64,000 nt of DNA. It comes from Certhia americana. Lineage: Eukaryota; Chordata; Aves; Passeriformes; Certhiidae. Position numbers and translations under genes: made by a program. The notes beneath the pieces are model-generated. The model saw only the letters and a list, made by a program, of their open reading frames with translations, searched no databases and was not told where the DNA came from. This document shows positions 35,216 through 48,400 of this stretch, one piece after another. The stretch covers positions 47,160,134 to 47,224,133 of the forward strand of contig CM031879.1 of NCBI GenBank assembly GCA_018697195.1. Reading direction: 5' to 3'. The stretch's first letter is position 1. Each line of letters starts with the position of its first letter.

Positions 35216-38200
35216 CAACTTTCTCATTAGTACTTAGCTGTAGGCATTTGTGAGAAACCACAGCCTCCTAAAGCTCCCACTTCTGTCCTCTTAATTTTGA
35301 CTCACAAGGTTTTAATGGATGAACAGAAGGCAAAGAAAGCCTTTGGTTCTCATACCATTCAGCAAACCTCCGGCTGGCACTGGCATTGTTTGGGAACCCT
35401 TGTGGGGATGAAAGCAAACTCTGCACAGATGTGGCCTCTTCTGAGACTGCCCCTTGAGGCCTGTTGATTCTCAGAACAAAAAGCACGTGAGGAGGGTGAC
35501 TGGCAGGGGATTTCCATGGAGTGCTTTAAGTGAAATTATTTAAAAATGATCCTGTAGTACACAGGGCGGAGGATAGTCCTTGGTGGAAGGGGTTCCCAAG
35601 ACCACAAACGCTGCTCTGATCCTTTGTACAGAGAAATGTTTCCATAACCTCTGTGGGACACTGTGTGGAGATTCTCTAGGCTGATAGGCTTGTGAAGCAC
35701 ATTATGATGCAGGGCCACCCATTCGGAGCTGGAAAGTGTAGGGCTGGGTGAATGTGGCAAAAAAACCACATGTAGATGTCCTATGCAGGGACAGTTTGGG
35801 TATTTCTGTTCCCAGACTTTTCTGGGGAGGGAGCATGGAGTTGGCCTACATGGATCTGGCTGCTGCTGTGTGTTTTTGGACCTCAGTCTCCACCTATGGG
35901 AAGTTAATGGAGTGAAGCCACTTGGATGGTTATCTCTGTGCCTGCTGTGAAGACACGCTCGCAGGGCGCTAATGACAAATCCTGTCCTTTCTTCCTAAAC
36001 CCTCTCACAGGGAGTTTATGAGGCATGATATGTGAACCCTGCCCCACGGAAGGATTAACCAGCTCTCTGAAACTGGGAGTGGTAAATGGGATCCCTCCTG
36101 AAACAAATCCCACTATGAGTACAACCACTGATTAAATTGAGGCTTTGGATGGTAAAACTGTAACCGGGGCAGGAAATTTGATTGCATCCATCAATCCAAC
36201 TGTCTGACTTCATGCAGCTAATGCTGCCCTGAGCTCATCACTGCGGCAGCACGGCATAGCACACGTAAGGGTTGGAGCCCTGGCAACACCGAGGGCACTG
36301 GGAGTCAGCTCATTCATTTTGATGAGGCCATGCTTTCTTTTGCAATATCTGGTAAAGAATGTTTATCTCAAATTCCTCTCCTACCCTGAGGTATTTTCAC
36401 TGTTTTATTGCTCAATGATGTAACCTTTAAGCAATCCATATGAAGATGGCCTTTCATGCCCAAAGCTGAGGCCGACTGAGAGTAGAGGGACAGCTGAGAG
36501 GCTGCAGCCATTCACCCAGCTTATGATGCAAGGTCCCAGGGGAACATGGACCAAAGCTGCCTCGGAGTGTCCCCACAGCAGGAAGAAACAAGCTTTTCCA
36601 GGAATTTGGAGCAGTGCTGGGAAAGCTCAGAGAAAAGGGGAAGCTGCTGACCCCTTCCTCTCTCTCGTCTCTTCCCACACATCCATGAGGTCTCAGACAA
36701 GGTCATTAAGGACAGGCTGGGACTCTTCCTTCTAGGGTGGCACATATCCATGCCACACCAGCACCGGCCTGGGACCACAAGCCTCATTTGCCCCAAAGTT
36801 TCCAGGTTGCCAAGTAATGCCAGGAGACACAAATTACTTCTATATGTGATTTCATTCTTTTATGCCATAAGCTAATTGCTTCTTTGTACCACAATATGTT
36901 CCAGCTGTTGGTCTTTATCTGTTTCTGGGTTTCTTCTGTCACTCTGGAGCATGGGCAATTTAGAAATGATTCCCACATTTCCTCTTTTACTTCAAAAGAA
37001 ACAAGAAAACAAAACACTCTCAGGCAAAATCTGCCTGTTCCTAACTGTACGTCTCCATGTGAGAGGATCCAAGATCAAATTCTCTAAAATATTACCTATC
37101 AAAAGGGTTACTCTGCATTTGTTGATGAAGAGCAGAGCTTCTTTGGTGATGTTGTATGCACAGAAGACCAGACAGAACTGGGACAAGCTAAGCTGTGCAG
37201 TATGTGACAAAGAGAGTGTTAATGTTTAACGTGGTGAGACTACTTGTCCAAGCTTACAAAGCCTGGCTTGAGACTGAGGGAGAATAAGGAATTCTCATTT
37301 GTAAAATTTGGTGTAAAGTTTCTGTGTCCCCACCAAAAGATGACATTAATTATATTGAATTCACTTTAGATCCACTGGGCTGGTTGAGAGGTGGTACACA
37401 ATACTGCATAGAAAGCCAGAGATCAGATTTTCAGAGCTACAAGCAATCCATGTGAGAAGAGGATTAAACAGGTCCTTCTTCTCCAAGCATAGCCTTAAAA
37501 CATTTCCCAACATCCAAGATTATTTTTAATGTGCTTTAAAGATATAAAGTATCAGTTTTAATATTTTTGAACTGCAAATATATTACGAAGGGAAGAGAAG
37601 ATGTATAAGGAGTTGCCCAGAGAGGTGGGTGAACTTGGCAGTGAAATTCAAAGCTGACCTTTTCAAAGAATTAATCACTGGCTAAGCTAACATCTGGCTT
37701 GTAACTTCAACAGGAGACAGGATGCTGAATTTACGGAAAGAGTGAGCAGGAATTTTTCAGTGAATCAGTAGGAAGACAGAAGTGGCTGTATGGAATAGGT
37801 GTGAATTGTTAGGCAGCTGCATAAATGGGATGAAGGAGAGGCTATTTGCTTTAATTCAGTAATGCCCATGGACACCCTGATCCTTGCTTCCTGCCACTTT
37901 CCTTTGCTTGCAGCTTATTGATGGGAACCAGCAATGTGAAGAATTAAATACCCAGGTGCAAACTGAACCAGCTCTGAACCTCAGTGATCTCTATTTCAGC
38001 CTCATTAGTTTGATCTGTCCTGGGAGTGACAGCTGGTGCCAGAACTTTTCTTGAAAGCAATAGCCAGCAAGAGAGGTCTGTGTTGTTCATGAGCATGGTG
38101 AGTTGCATCATGCAGCTTAAAATGCAGTTGGACAAATATATACAGCAAGAAGGAGGATAGATTTAAACTGTGCTGGAAAGTTTTGTAAGGAATTCTGTTA

Positions 38201-39770
38201 ATTGTGACTTCAGATGACATTAAGAATGATTAGTACTCCTGCTATTCCTCACCAGTTCCTCTCTGTGAACATGACCACAAAAGCCAGCAAAGAATGGATA
38301 TTTTGGCCCTTTGGGTCATGCTTGGGACAGAGGCTTCGCTTGCCAGGTTTGCTATGGGAAGTGTGTCGTTTAGTAGAAATCCATTTGGGGTGCGGGGCCA
38401 AACCTCAGCATGTGTTCTGGCAGTAGTGCAAGGCTGGGACTCCTCTTTTTCTGTGAGATAGCAGCCCAAGCCCAGCTGGCCAGGCAGTCAAAGCACTGGC
38501 ACTCTGAGCTCACATTGTGAACCTCATGTTAGATGTGTCTCACGTTTGCAAAGGATGGCACAATATACGTCAAGTGAAGAAAGGAGTTTTAGTCTGTAGA
38601 AGTGTGCCAACACTGGGGCTTTTTGCAGGTGGAAAGATCATAGGGCTGACCCTTTACACTGCACAGGGAGACACAGGCAGCAAGAAGGGAGGAAGCCCCA
38701 CAAATGCCATGGCCTTTGTCAGAGGTTTGTAGTGACTGCAGATGACAGTGAAATGCAGTCTGTCAGAGTGCTGTCAGGTGATAAAAGAAAAGCATAATCT
38801 CATCATGCATTAGCTCCTGCTCACCCTCTTTACTGCAAATATAGCCCAAGTTCCCAAATTTGGAGAAATAAGGGCTTAGATCTAGGTTTCAATGGACTTG
38901 ATCAGCTTGAGAAAATGATTCAGCTAAAGCCAGCACTGACTGAAAACAGAGCGCAGCTCCTCTGGTAACTGATGCTTCAGTGCTGCCAGCTTAGGGCTGA
39001 GGTCTACAATGCACTAGGCATTGTACAAAACCAGAATGCAAACATCCAGGCAAAACACAACTGGTCCATAAACAGGAAAGCAGATGAGTGCAGGTGTAGC
39101 AGGAAGATGGTCAGCACAAATGAGCATGCACCATGTTGTGATAAAAAATCATCACTGCTCCCAAACACTTACCTGGCTAGTCAGAGGCAGATTCTGGGGG
39201 AGTCCAGGAGTAGACCCTCCCAGGGTATTCTGAGAATGATTATTTGACAAGTGAAGATGTAAGAAAGCATCTCAGTGAAGCATGTTCTTCAGCCATTCAC
39301 ACAACACTGAGTTTTCCCAGGGGTGCTGGCCAAGTGTGCTCCAGCCAGAGTTTCTGTCTTACCCAACTCACAGGCCTGGACCTGATCTGTAGTAACACTT
39401 CTGATGAGATTTCATACACTCCTTAGCTTAGATGAAGTCTAAGGATGCAATGAAAGAACTAAGCTCTTCTTGAAGTTGAGTTCTTAACCTCCAGAAAAAA
39501 AGCCTAGGATTTGGAAACCTGAGATCAGTATATTTCCACTGATGAAAACTCAGTTTTGAGCGTGATCGGACAGAGCTCTGACTTTGCCTGTCTGGGTGTG
39601 GTGGAAAGTGTAGTTGTTTTAAAATCCAAGCATTGGGAAGAACTTGCAGAAGTGTTTTTTCTTGGAAACACGATGACCAAATATCAATACATACGATTAT
39701 AAATTAGAGTATATTATGCTGAATACTGTGCAAAACACAGTATTTATAATCAAAACAGAGATGATGAAGA

Positions 39771-39880
39771 GGAATTATCTTCATTTGGGGAATGAAGAAC
39801 TGAAACACTGGGAGTTTAAGTTATTTGCCATGAATCAAACAGGCAATCTGTGGCAGAGCCAAAAATAAAATCCAGATCCC
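39771..39880 (+). repeat. MIR-type SINE relic
   Basis: The order attatcttcatttggggaa, ctgaaacactgggagtttaa, gttatttgccatgaatcaaa and ctgtggcagagccaaaaata parallels the MIR core (attatccccattttacagatg ... gaggttaagtaacttgccca ... agtggcagagccgggatt). It is ancient and diverged. Confidence 0.6.
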
Positions 39881-40212
39881 ACTGAAGCAACCTAACTAGG
39901 AACATTCTTCCCATTGAATAGTTTAATTAACATAAATTAAGCAGCAAGTTGACTCAACGTGTTTTTAATTTTACTTGTGTACTTCAGAGAACACAATAAT
40001 TGCATTTTATAATCTAAAAATAAACAAACACATATGTTTGTTAGAAAAACAACAGCCACACAGGAAAAATAATTCTTCCTTCTATTATATTTGGTGTGGA
40101 GTCCATCATTAGGACTAAAATTATTATGTGAAGTGAACGAAGAAGGCAAAGAACTCTCTCCTTCTATGCTAGTTCAGTAGAATTAAAAATAAGCCTTCTT
40201 TTAGGTCTGTGC

Positions 40213-40308
40213 TCAGTGCCAGGGCTCTGTGTAAACAGGGAGTCGAATGATGGATTCTTTAAGCACAAATTCCATCAAATCCACCACATCCTCAGTCATC
40301 TCAGCAAT
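40213..40308 (-). CDS. Unassigned candidate terminal coding exon (31 codons plus stop)
   Basis: On the minus strand a strong acceptor (a ctcttgccctctgcag tract) is followed by 31 codons reading IAEMTEDVVDLMEFVLKES, then IIRLPVYTEPWH, and TGA. It is one of the most coding-like unassigned stretches in the window: many codons have a purine first position, and the predicted peptide is an acidic amphipathic helix followed by a short tail. I do not recognise the protein. The other two frames stop within a few codons, which forces a phase-0 junction. It could be the last exon of a gene nested in the SYN3 intron, a lineage-specific transcript, or chance. No polyadenylation signal was confirmed downstream. 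Confidence 0.3.
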   Translation of the reverse strand: MAEMTEDVVDLMEFVLKESIIRLPVYTEPWH

Positions 40309-41773
40309 CTGCAGAGGGCAAGAGCAGGACTGAGAATTTGCTAGCACCTTTGCAAGTGCATTTGAAAGGGTCCAAAGATGGAAAGAGTCTGGAAAGCACC
40401 TGAGCCCTCCCAAATGCTGAAAGGGAAGATAAGAGCAAAAAGGGATACAATAGCAAATCCCAGTCAAGGGAAAGATGTCTTTTAAACTCAGCAACAAATC
40501 TGTCTAGTCTTTGAAGTTGGCTACACCAGGCTACATTCCCAGACAGCAGGGTGAGCATTCCTCTCTAAAATTAAGCCCCTGGCAATTGCTCCCCCTGGGA
40601 ATAGGCATGTACTGAGTGCAGGAAAGCTACACGTGAGTGACAATAGGATTTAAAGAGCGAGAGAGAGAGAACTGATTTAGACCTCATGGGAACGTTCACA
40701 GAGCCTTTTCTACATGCAAAACACTTGCAATGAATTAAGCTAAATCAATATAAGCCAGCTGGAAAGTGATCAATGGGGATGGCATTCCCAGGCAAACAAG
40801 GGATCATTTTGCAGGGGCTGCCTACCAGCCTAGTGCCACGTAGCCCTGGCCATCACAGATTCACCAGCAGGGTCAAAAGGCAGCAGCTCTTGTGGTAACC
40901 ACTCTTGCAGAGCATGAGGCGAACACAGCCCATGTCTACAGCTACACCCCAGCCAGAGCACAGCCACATCACCACCCCTGACAGGGAGAACTGGGCCTGA
41001 GGCAACAGGATGCCCCTGTGGATGGCAGTGTATCAGCTGGAGCCTGGTGCTGTGCTGGAAGGGTGCTGCCCCTCCTTGCCAGCCCAGAGCACGTGCTGAA
41101 CAACTGCAAGTCTGCCTAATGCACGTTTTGTGTGTAGATCAGCCTTCACTAACTTGGGCTCTCTTCTGCAATTCCTTTCCCACAGTTAAAGTGAAACTAG
41201 AAAATTTGGCAGACCTCTGGCTTTTGTCTACAGAGCTGAAAAGGCACAACCCTCTCTTCCTGTGACATTACTGCCAATATGACACAAACCCTGCTTTGAT
41301 TTACACTGGGGTGATTTTATATGAATATTTTTGTCCGTAAGGAATGTCAGGAAAATGTGAGTAATATTTGATGCACCCAGCATTATATCTAAGAATGCAC
41401 TTTGAAGCAGAAACTTGACAAACTGGAACCTGGTGGCTGCATCCTTCCAGCCACTGCATTCCTTCCAGGAGAAACTGCCCCGTTGTGCTCTATTTTTCTT
41501 CCATGACCAAAGCCTGAAGACATTTAAAGGCTATAGATAGATCCCTTTCTTGTACCCAGGTTTGTGTTACTTAAGATGAAGAACTGGGAGTGAGAAACCA
41601 AATAAAGCAGGTTTCTGTCACACTCCTCCAATCAGTTACTTGTTACCCAACATTAGGCACCCATGAATCTCATTTTAGTATCTGCAGCAGCCAGTCTGGA
41701 CAAAGTTTAATATCAGTAGAGATCAGCTGGAGGTTTCAGAGCCTGGTTTGTCCAAACTATGTGAGACACCTAC

Positions 41774-41821
41774 CTCAGGCTGAGAATAGTTGTTCCACAG
41801 TAATACCTGCATTCCTCCCCA
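41774..41821 (-). CDS. Unassigned candidate coding exon (16 codons)
   Basis: This 48-nt minus-strand segment lies between a pyrimidine-rich acceptor (actgtctttgtcatcag) and a good donor (CCTGAG|gtaggt). In phase 0 it reads WGGMQVLLWNNYSQPE. The phase fits both the 45410-45472 candidate upstream and the 40213-40308 candidate downstream. It is very short, and longer open frames run across it on the plus strand, so on its own it is weak. No homology is recognised. Confidence 0.15.
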
Positions 41822-44800
41822 CTGATGACAAAGACAGTGCCAGTGACCAGATCAAATATCTACATTTACAGGATACATGTGTGGATTTGGTTGAATGAAA
41901 TTGATTTTCGCTAATGCTCTGGCGCCCATGGGTAAAAAAAAGCTAAGAAAATTCTCTAAATGAATGAAAACATGAAGAGAAACCCTCATGTTACTGGAAC
42001 TAATGCTCTCTGGGTATATGGAGGGTAACTTGAAAAATTGATACAGGGCTTTTAATCTGCCAGCAGACATTGGGGGCCATAGAAAAGGAGGAGCCTGGTT
42101 TGCTTTATGATGCTGGGGAGTGGGAACTAGAGTGAATGTATGTGGAAGTGTGGACAATCTGTGTCCTTGTGGCGTCCACTGCTCAGTGATTACAGGAAAA
42201 TATGCTTAGGTGACTCTTCAGGTGAATGCTTCTACAACACTCTGAGGTGGCTTTATTTTCGACAATAGCTGATACTGGATTACTGGATGCTTCTAATAGT
42301 TTTGAATTAAGCCTGACATCTGTGGCTCACCAGGATGCTGCTACACAGGAATTTGAAGAATACTGGCTTCCATGTAAAAATGAAATATGTGAACCACATG
42401 CCATTAAGCAGTAAGATTACTGGGGGTAAGGGCAGCAGAGTTTTGGATTGTCAGGGGTTTGAAAAGCCAGACTTCTTGATCTTAAGAAGCTGACTCTTTA
42501 GGAAGACAGCAAACATGGCTGGAACCTGAGAAAAAGCAGTCAAATCTACTGCACGAGCCAGAGTTATTTTTTGGAAATGCCATTAAAATTTGCCAGCCAA
42601 AGGAAATTACCTAATCCAGACTCAAAGCTACACAAGACAGACAGTGCTGTCATGCCACAGAGAATGCCATTACAAGCAAGAGGATTCCAAGACAGGACAG
42701 TGGCAGCAGAATGGAATATTGAGCGTGGAGCTGCCTCACAATACTGCACACAGATCTACAAACACCATAAGTCAGGACAAGGACTTGTATTTGGAAAAAC
42801 CTTCAAGGACCACTGTAGTTTCTATTGCAGTCCAAGACACTGCCCAGCATGGACCAAGAGGACAATGGTACCATGTTTGCAGGCAATACTTCGGGGGACC
42901 AGTGAGCAGTGCTGCAGAGGATTAAAGCACTACCTTTCTCAAAAGCAAAGGAAATGCCCGTGTCTTGAACATGATGCTGGTGCAAACTGAAATGTTGCCA
43001 GGAACAGGCATGTTAGTATAGAAAGTAAAACTACAGGCAATTGACCATAAACAAATGAAGCTCAGGACTTAGTGTGGTGAGCTAATTCCTATTAGAGTTG
43101 TGACTAAACTCATGGGCAATTAGCAAGTTGGAAGAAGTACAATTTATAATCACACCAAGAGAAAAAAGTTATCCACGAATAAAAACATGCCACTCCCTTA
43201 ATTTCATTAAAGAGGTAACTCACCAAACAGGCAGAAGATCAAAACAATTGAAAAAGAATTTGAGGATCTCTTCCAAGGGAAAGGGAACCTGTTAAGGCTT
43301 GTCACAATTACTGAAATCTTAGGCCAGTCAAGTGAAAACTCCCATGGCATGGGAACAGTTGGTCAGCTGATGCACTCTGGCATAAATTCTTTTATGTTGG
43401 AGAAATGAAATATTTATTTCAGGAGCAGCCTTTCTAGATAGCCATAAAGGTGGTCATATGCATTTTTGCTAGGTCTATTCATGTGGCATAGCTAGTTGCT
43501 GACACAGCACTGCAGTTTTAGCAGATCTGAGTCTGTGATGAGACATTATGAGACATTTTATTACTGGTCCAAATTTACACTCAGTATAACAGGTTGGTAG
43601 GAAGCATTATCAAAACAAGAAACCACCCAGTAGAAAAGGGTAAGGATGTAAGGAAGTTAGCTGTGACCTGCATTTGGCATTGCTAAATTATAGGATTTTG
43701 CAGAAGATGAGTGGTTTGTCAGCTGTACAATGTCCTTCAGCAAAAATCTGAGGAGGTAAGAATGCCTAAAGTGCTACGAAGTGATCATACTAAAGCCTGG
43801 CACACCTACAAAGAAACAGATGAGGTAGAACAAACTTTTAAGAACTGAGGTCCTGGAACCATCCACTCCTTCATGAAAGCAAAGCAGCTGATCTATTAAA
43901 AAAATGTATCTGGCATTGTATGTTTTTGTTGGTGAAGGTGCATAGGGAGAACTGTATTTTGAAAGCAGCAACTGCCTTGATGACAGGCCATGTTATGCAC
44001 TGATGGGCTGAAAATCAGGCCCCAGTGAAATGCACCTCCTTCTGATATGACAGCTCTAAATAATTTCTGAACAACAGGCACAGCTCATTCAGGACTACTG
44101 TTTGCAGCCATTTAGTGAGGAAATACTGCATTAGCTGTCATTCAGGGTAAGCATCTCTTGAAGTCAAAATAATTTTGCAATTACTTAGAAACCGATTGTA
44201 CTTTCATCACAATACTGATTTGCCGAAAGATCACGTGTCAGTATAACCTGGGAAAAGCAAACTAAAAAGCCTTGAAATGCAAGGTTTCAGCAATTCAGAA
44301 TGGCTTATCTCTTTGTGAAAACTTGTAATTCTGTGATGGTCTATCTGCTATCTTCTGCCAGGCTCACAGCCTCTTGTGTTACCCAAAAAATGATAAATGA
44401 ACAGCACAGGTCTAAGAGAAGCACCTATGAATGTTCAGGGAATCTAAATGAAGCTAGTTACAACTATTAACAACTGGAAAATTAATTAGACCTTGGAGGT
44501 ACTTAGATACCTAAGAACCATTTCTGTGGTCTGGGCCTGAGTACTCTTGGTACAGATGGGCAAAGCACTGCTACTGTATTGGAAACAGCTGTAACAACTT
44601 TTGTTTTATCACAGCACCATTTCCTAAATTCTAAACCCATTCCCCCCAAAAAACTCCCATAAAATGTAAAATGCCAACAACAAAATAAAAGCAAAACAGA
44701 AGGGATGTTCTTAAAACAAAATATTGAATTAAATTTCTTCCTGGAGTCCTCATAAGGTTCTCCCATCCCAATAAGGGAATAGTGACATTGGTTCAAGGTG

Positions 44801-45170
44801 TCATCCCCTTTCTGAGTCATTCAGCTGCATAGAAGGGAAGGGAAAGGGAAAGCATTTTGAATAGGTCTCCAGGGCTTTAGCCCACTGAATTCCTCCCCAG
44901 CACACAATCTCTGGAAGAAGTGGAGGAACCCCTTGAGCAGGAAGTGATTCAGAAACATACGATGGTCTGTTTGCAGTGACTCACAACACATCAATAGCAG
45001 AATTGTCCAGAGACCTATAGAATGTCAGGACTCTTTTTATACCATTGTGCAAGCACAAGTACCAAGAAACATATGTTTCCTATCACTCAGCCCAGCTTTA
45101 TGCTAGTCTAATACATAATAATGTCTCTTGCTTGAAAACAGTCCTGGGCTTGCATAGATGTGGTCAGCAT

Positions 45171-45213
45171 ATTATTATTATTAGCATCATTATTAGCATC
45201 ATCATCACCACCA
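45171..45213. repeat. ATT/ATC trinucleotide repeat
   Basis: An impure trinucleotide array of att, atc and acc units (attattattattagcatcat ... atcatcaccaccac). Confidence 0.85.
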
Positions 45214-45409
45214 CATACGTTTCTGTCGAAGATTGCATAGATGCAATTACAATTTGTTCTTTATTTCCATCAGACTGCACTGTGTCAATATATAGACTGT
45301 GGATGGTATGTATGTTTAACACTGCCCTCTACAAGCAGGTTCAATGTGGACATGCCATCTCCTGATGTCTCTGTGGCTGATCATAACTTACTATAAGATA
45401 TTGACTTAC

Positions 45410-45472
45410 CTTTTGAAAAATTTTTCCTTCTGGTGACCATTCAGGATGGAATATTCCACCCTGAGTGATTCC
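45410..45472 (-). CDS. Unassigned candidate coding exon (21 codons)
   Basis: This 63-nt minus-strand segment has a good acceptor (tatattcttcttcag|G) and a near-consensus donor (CAAAAG|gtaagt). In phase 0 it encodes GITQGGIFHPEWSPEGKIFQ and K. A second frame is also open, so the reading is not certain. Joined in phase to 41774-41821 and 40213-40308, it gives a 68-residue C-terminal peptide ending in a stop. I recognise no family. The basis is splice-site quality and open frame only. Confidence 0.22.
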
Positions 45473-48400
45473 CTGAAGAAGAATATATGGAATGCTTCAA
45501 GGAAACCAGAAGGCTAACCAGAAGTAAGACATAAACTCAGATACACAAGCAAAAGAGGAGATGGTTTGTCCATAGTGAAAAATATGTGTGACTGCTTCCT
45601 TGTGAATATGACAACTTTGGCTTTGAAAAGAGCCAATGAAGGACAGCAGTCCCTGAATTTTTTATTACTTATAAAAGTTTGGCCAGTTTCTGTCAAGTTT
45701 CAAACTTACGGTACCTGCAGTTAGCATCTGCTAAACACAGTCCTGCCAAAGTTCTACCCCAAGTGTATCAAAACATCTCCCTGTGCTAAGCAGGTTATTG
45801 AAGTACAGAGGCTCACTGAAATCTTCTCCGGCAATTGCAAGGTGCTACAGGTACTGAACTGAAGCAAGGTAGTCTGTGGGTGTGGAAACATGAACAAACA
45901 AATGTAGGGAAGCATATTACTTTGTGTGAAATGATACGTAGCAATTATCCCTGTTCATTCTTACTCTGCATAAAATGGGGTAATTCACAGCAATTTACTT
46001 TTCAATAAAAGGCAAGTAAACTGCCCTACATTTACAGCATGGTGAGAGCTGTCACGCAGACAGACACCAGTTTGTGGTCACGAGGAGCTGATGGGATGTG
46101 CTACTGCATGGTGATGTTTCTGCATCTCTGTCCCTTTCTTTGGGACATGTGGGGCATGCCACACTCCCTATGCTGTGCTATCATCGGGGCCACCGGGAAA
46201 GCCATGGTTTAAATACAGGAAAAACAAGAATCAGCTTTGTGAAGGAGTGGATTTGTCCAGGGAGCAGTGGAAAGTCAGCCGATGACACTGGGATTGAAGA
46301 CTGCTATGAAGGAGGAAACCAGAAGTAAAGTCTGGCCGGGTGAGAATAAGGATGGGACACAATAGCAGAATATATGGGGACCAGTGGGACAAAGAGTCTA
46401 AGAGGAAAGACAGCAGAGATGTGATCTGATGTGCAGTGATGAGGAAGGCAAGGAGCAGCTGGGCAAAGAAGTGTGGATCAAAGAAGAGCAAGGTGTTGAC
46501 AAGGATTTTACAGAAGGCAGGTATCTCACAGGGATCAAGGGGCAAACAACACTGGGATGGGCTAGAGAGAGAGTCTGAAACACAGGGGTGCACTGTGAAT
46601 GAACAGATACCTGGGAAGGAAGTCTGAGTGAAGAAACAAGCAGGTAGGCAAAGTCAGAGAGGGGAGAGAGCATGGATAGAAAGCTAGGGATAAATGCACT
46701 GGATGGGTCAGCCAAGGCCAGTGGTGCTGGTGACAAGTATCAGGACTTAGTGGGCACCATGTTTATGACATGGAAGAGTAGGAGAGATATTAAAACCAAC
46801 TACATAAGGAGAATGGGGCTTGCCTAAGGAGCCAGGATCAGACAGACCCAGAATGTAGATACAGATGAACTTGAGGGAATGGGGAAAGAAAGCCTGTCTC
46901 CAATGTGACTTTTTCCCTTCAGATTTCAGAGTGGACTTTAAATGTCCTGATTGTTACCTGTCTCTCCTAGGAGAAAATATTTGCAAAGATGTCCTTATGG
47001 CCACAGGTGATGAATGCAAACACATACCTGCTCTTCATAAGTGCAGGTCAAAGTGCCAACCTTGGTGAGTCATGCATGTACCAATATACTGCTGCCAGAG
47101 GGAATTTTTTTTTCCAGTGTGATTTGTGGTAAGCTTAGGGATTGCCATACTCATATATCATGTGAAAAGAACCTTATTAAGGTCAAAAAGTTAAGCACCC
47201 AAACTTTAGGAAACACAAACTTTGTTTTCCTTCCTTGTACATAAGCTTTATGAATCAGCATTTAATTACATGACTGTGAGCTATTTTTTTCCACAGGTCT
47301 CCTTCAAAAGGGTCCACCAGGTAGACCTGTTCTGAGGCTAAATCTGGACTTAAGGAAGGAGCTGTTTGCAGGATCCCTGCTTAATTTTTTCCAGAAGTCA
47401 GAAAATGCATAAATTATGTGTCAGGGAGTAGCAGAATTAGAATGGGCACTCTGATGATTTAGGCAGCTGAAAGTCGTCTTAGGGAATTGAATTCTGTCCC
47501 TAAGTGTGCCAAAAAGTCCAAATGAAATTCTGAGAAAATCCTTTAAATCACAGATCTCTGTAGGAATTAATGTTCTGTCTCTCATTTTTTGGCTTTCTTA
47601 GTTTTGGACACTGTAAACTAACTTGAAAATTTTTCAATCCTGCTGTAATGAACTCCAGAGAGTGACATATTGAGCTCATGTTTACATATAAAAAAAGAGA
47701 AAGTCTTAAAAATTGTTGAAAGGAAGAAATGACATTATTTAAGAGCTGAAGAACATGTCTATTAGTGAGCTGCCTACCAAGCATTTTAAAATGTGACTGG
47801 AAAACAGGTTACAAATATGTTTCTGAGGAATAAATACCAGATGTAAAAAAAATCTATAATCCCGTGGAGAAAAGTAAAGTAAGCACCTGTATCTGTGAGA
47901 TGAAGCTAGGCAGATTCATATGAGGAATTTGGCATAAAGCTTTAAAAGTGAAAATAATTAATCACCTCTCCAAAATCAACCCAAATAGATCATCAGCTCT
48001 TTATCTCTTCAGGTCTTCAAATCAAGACTAACTGCCTTCCTAGCTACTTGCTTTATTCCATGGATAATCCTGAAATATTTGACTAATTACAGGGCTAACT
48101 TAATTAAATTATATATAGGTCTGTAAAATAGAAGAAGTCAGACTCTGTAACCTAACAACCCTTATTTTTACTAATCCAAGTGCCAGGTAGTCATCACTGC
48201 ATCTGAAATAAGTTGAAACTTCTCTATGATTACATAAAATTCTAAATAGTGCTACACAGACAGAAGAAACCCCAAAATCTCAGATATCTCACTTAAAGTA
48301 CTGAAATACTGTACTTTTGAATGCAATCCCTTACTAGCTCAAATTTACATCTATATGATAAGTCTGTTAATCTCCCCTTAGCTGGAAGGGATGTTTGAAA

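Noticed and set aside
42571..42990. Plus-strand open frames of 139 and 111 codons in two frames
   Set aside because: Two different frames are open over the same stretch and neither resembles a known protein. No splice or promoter evidence.
46865..47068. Plus-strand cysteine-containing frame (FKCPDCYLSLLGENICKD)
   Set aside because: It looks briefly like a zinc-binding or secreted domain, but the cysteine spacing fits no family I know and no flanking splice sites support it.
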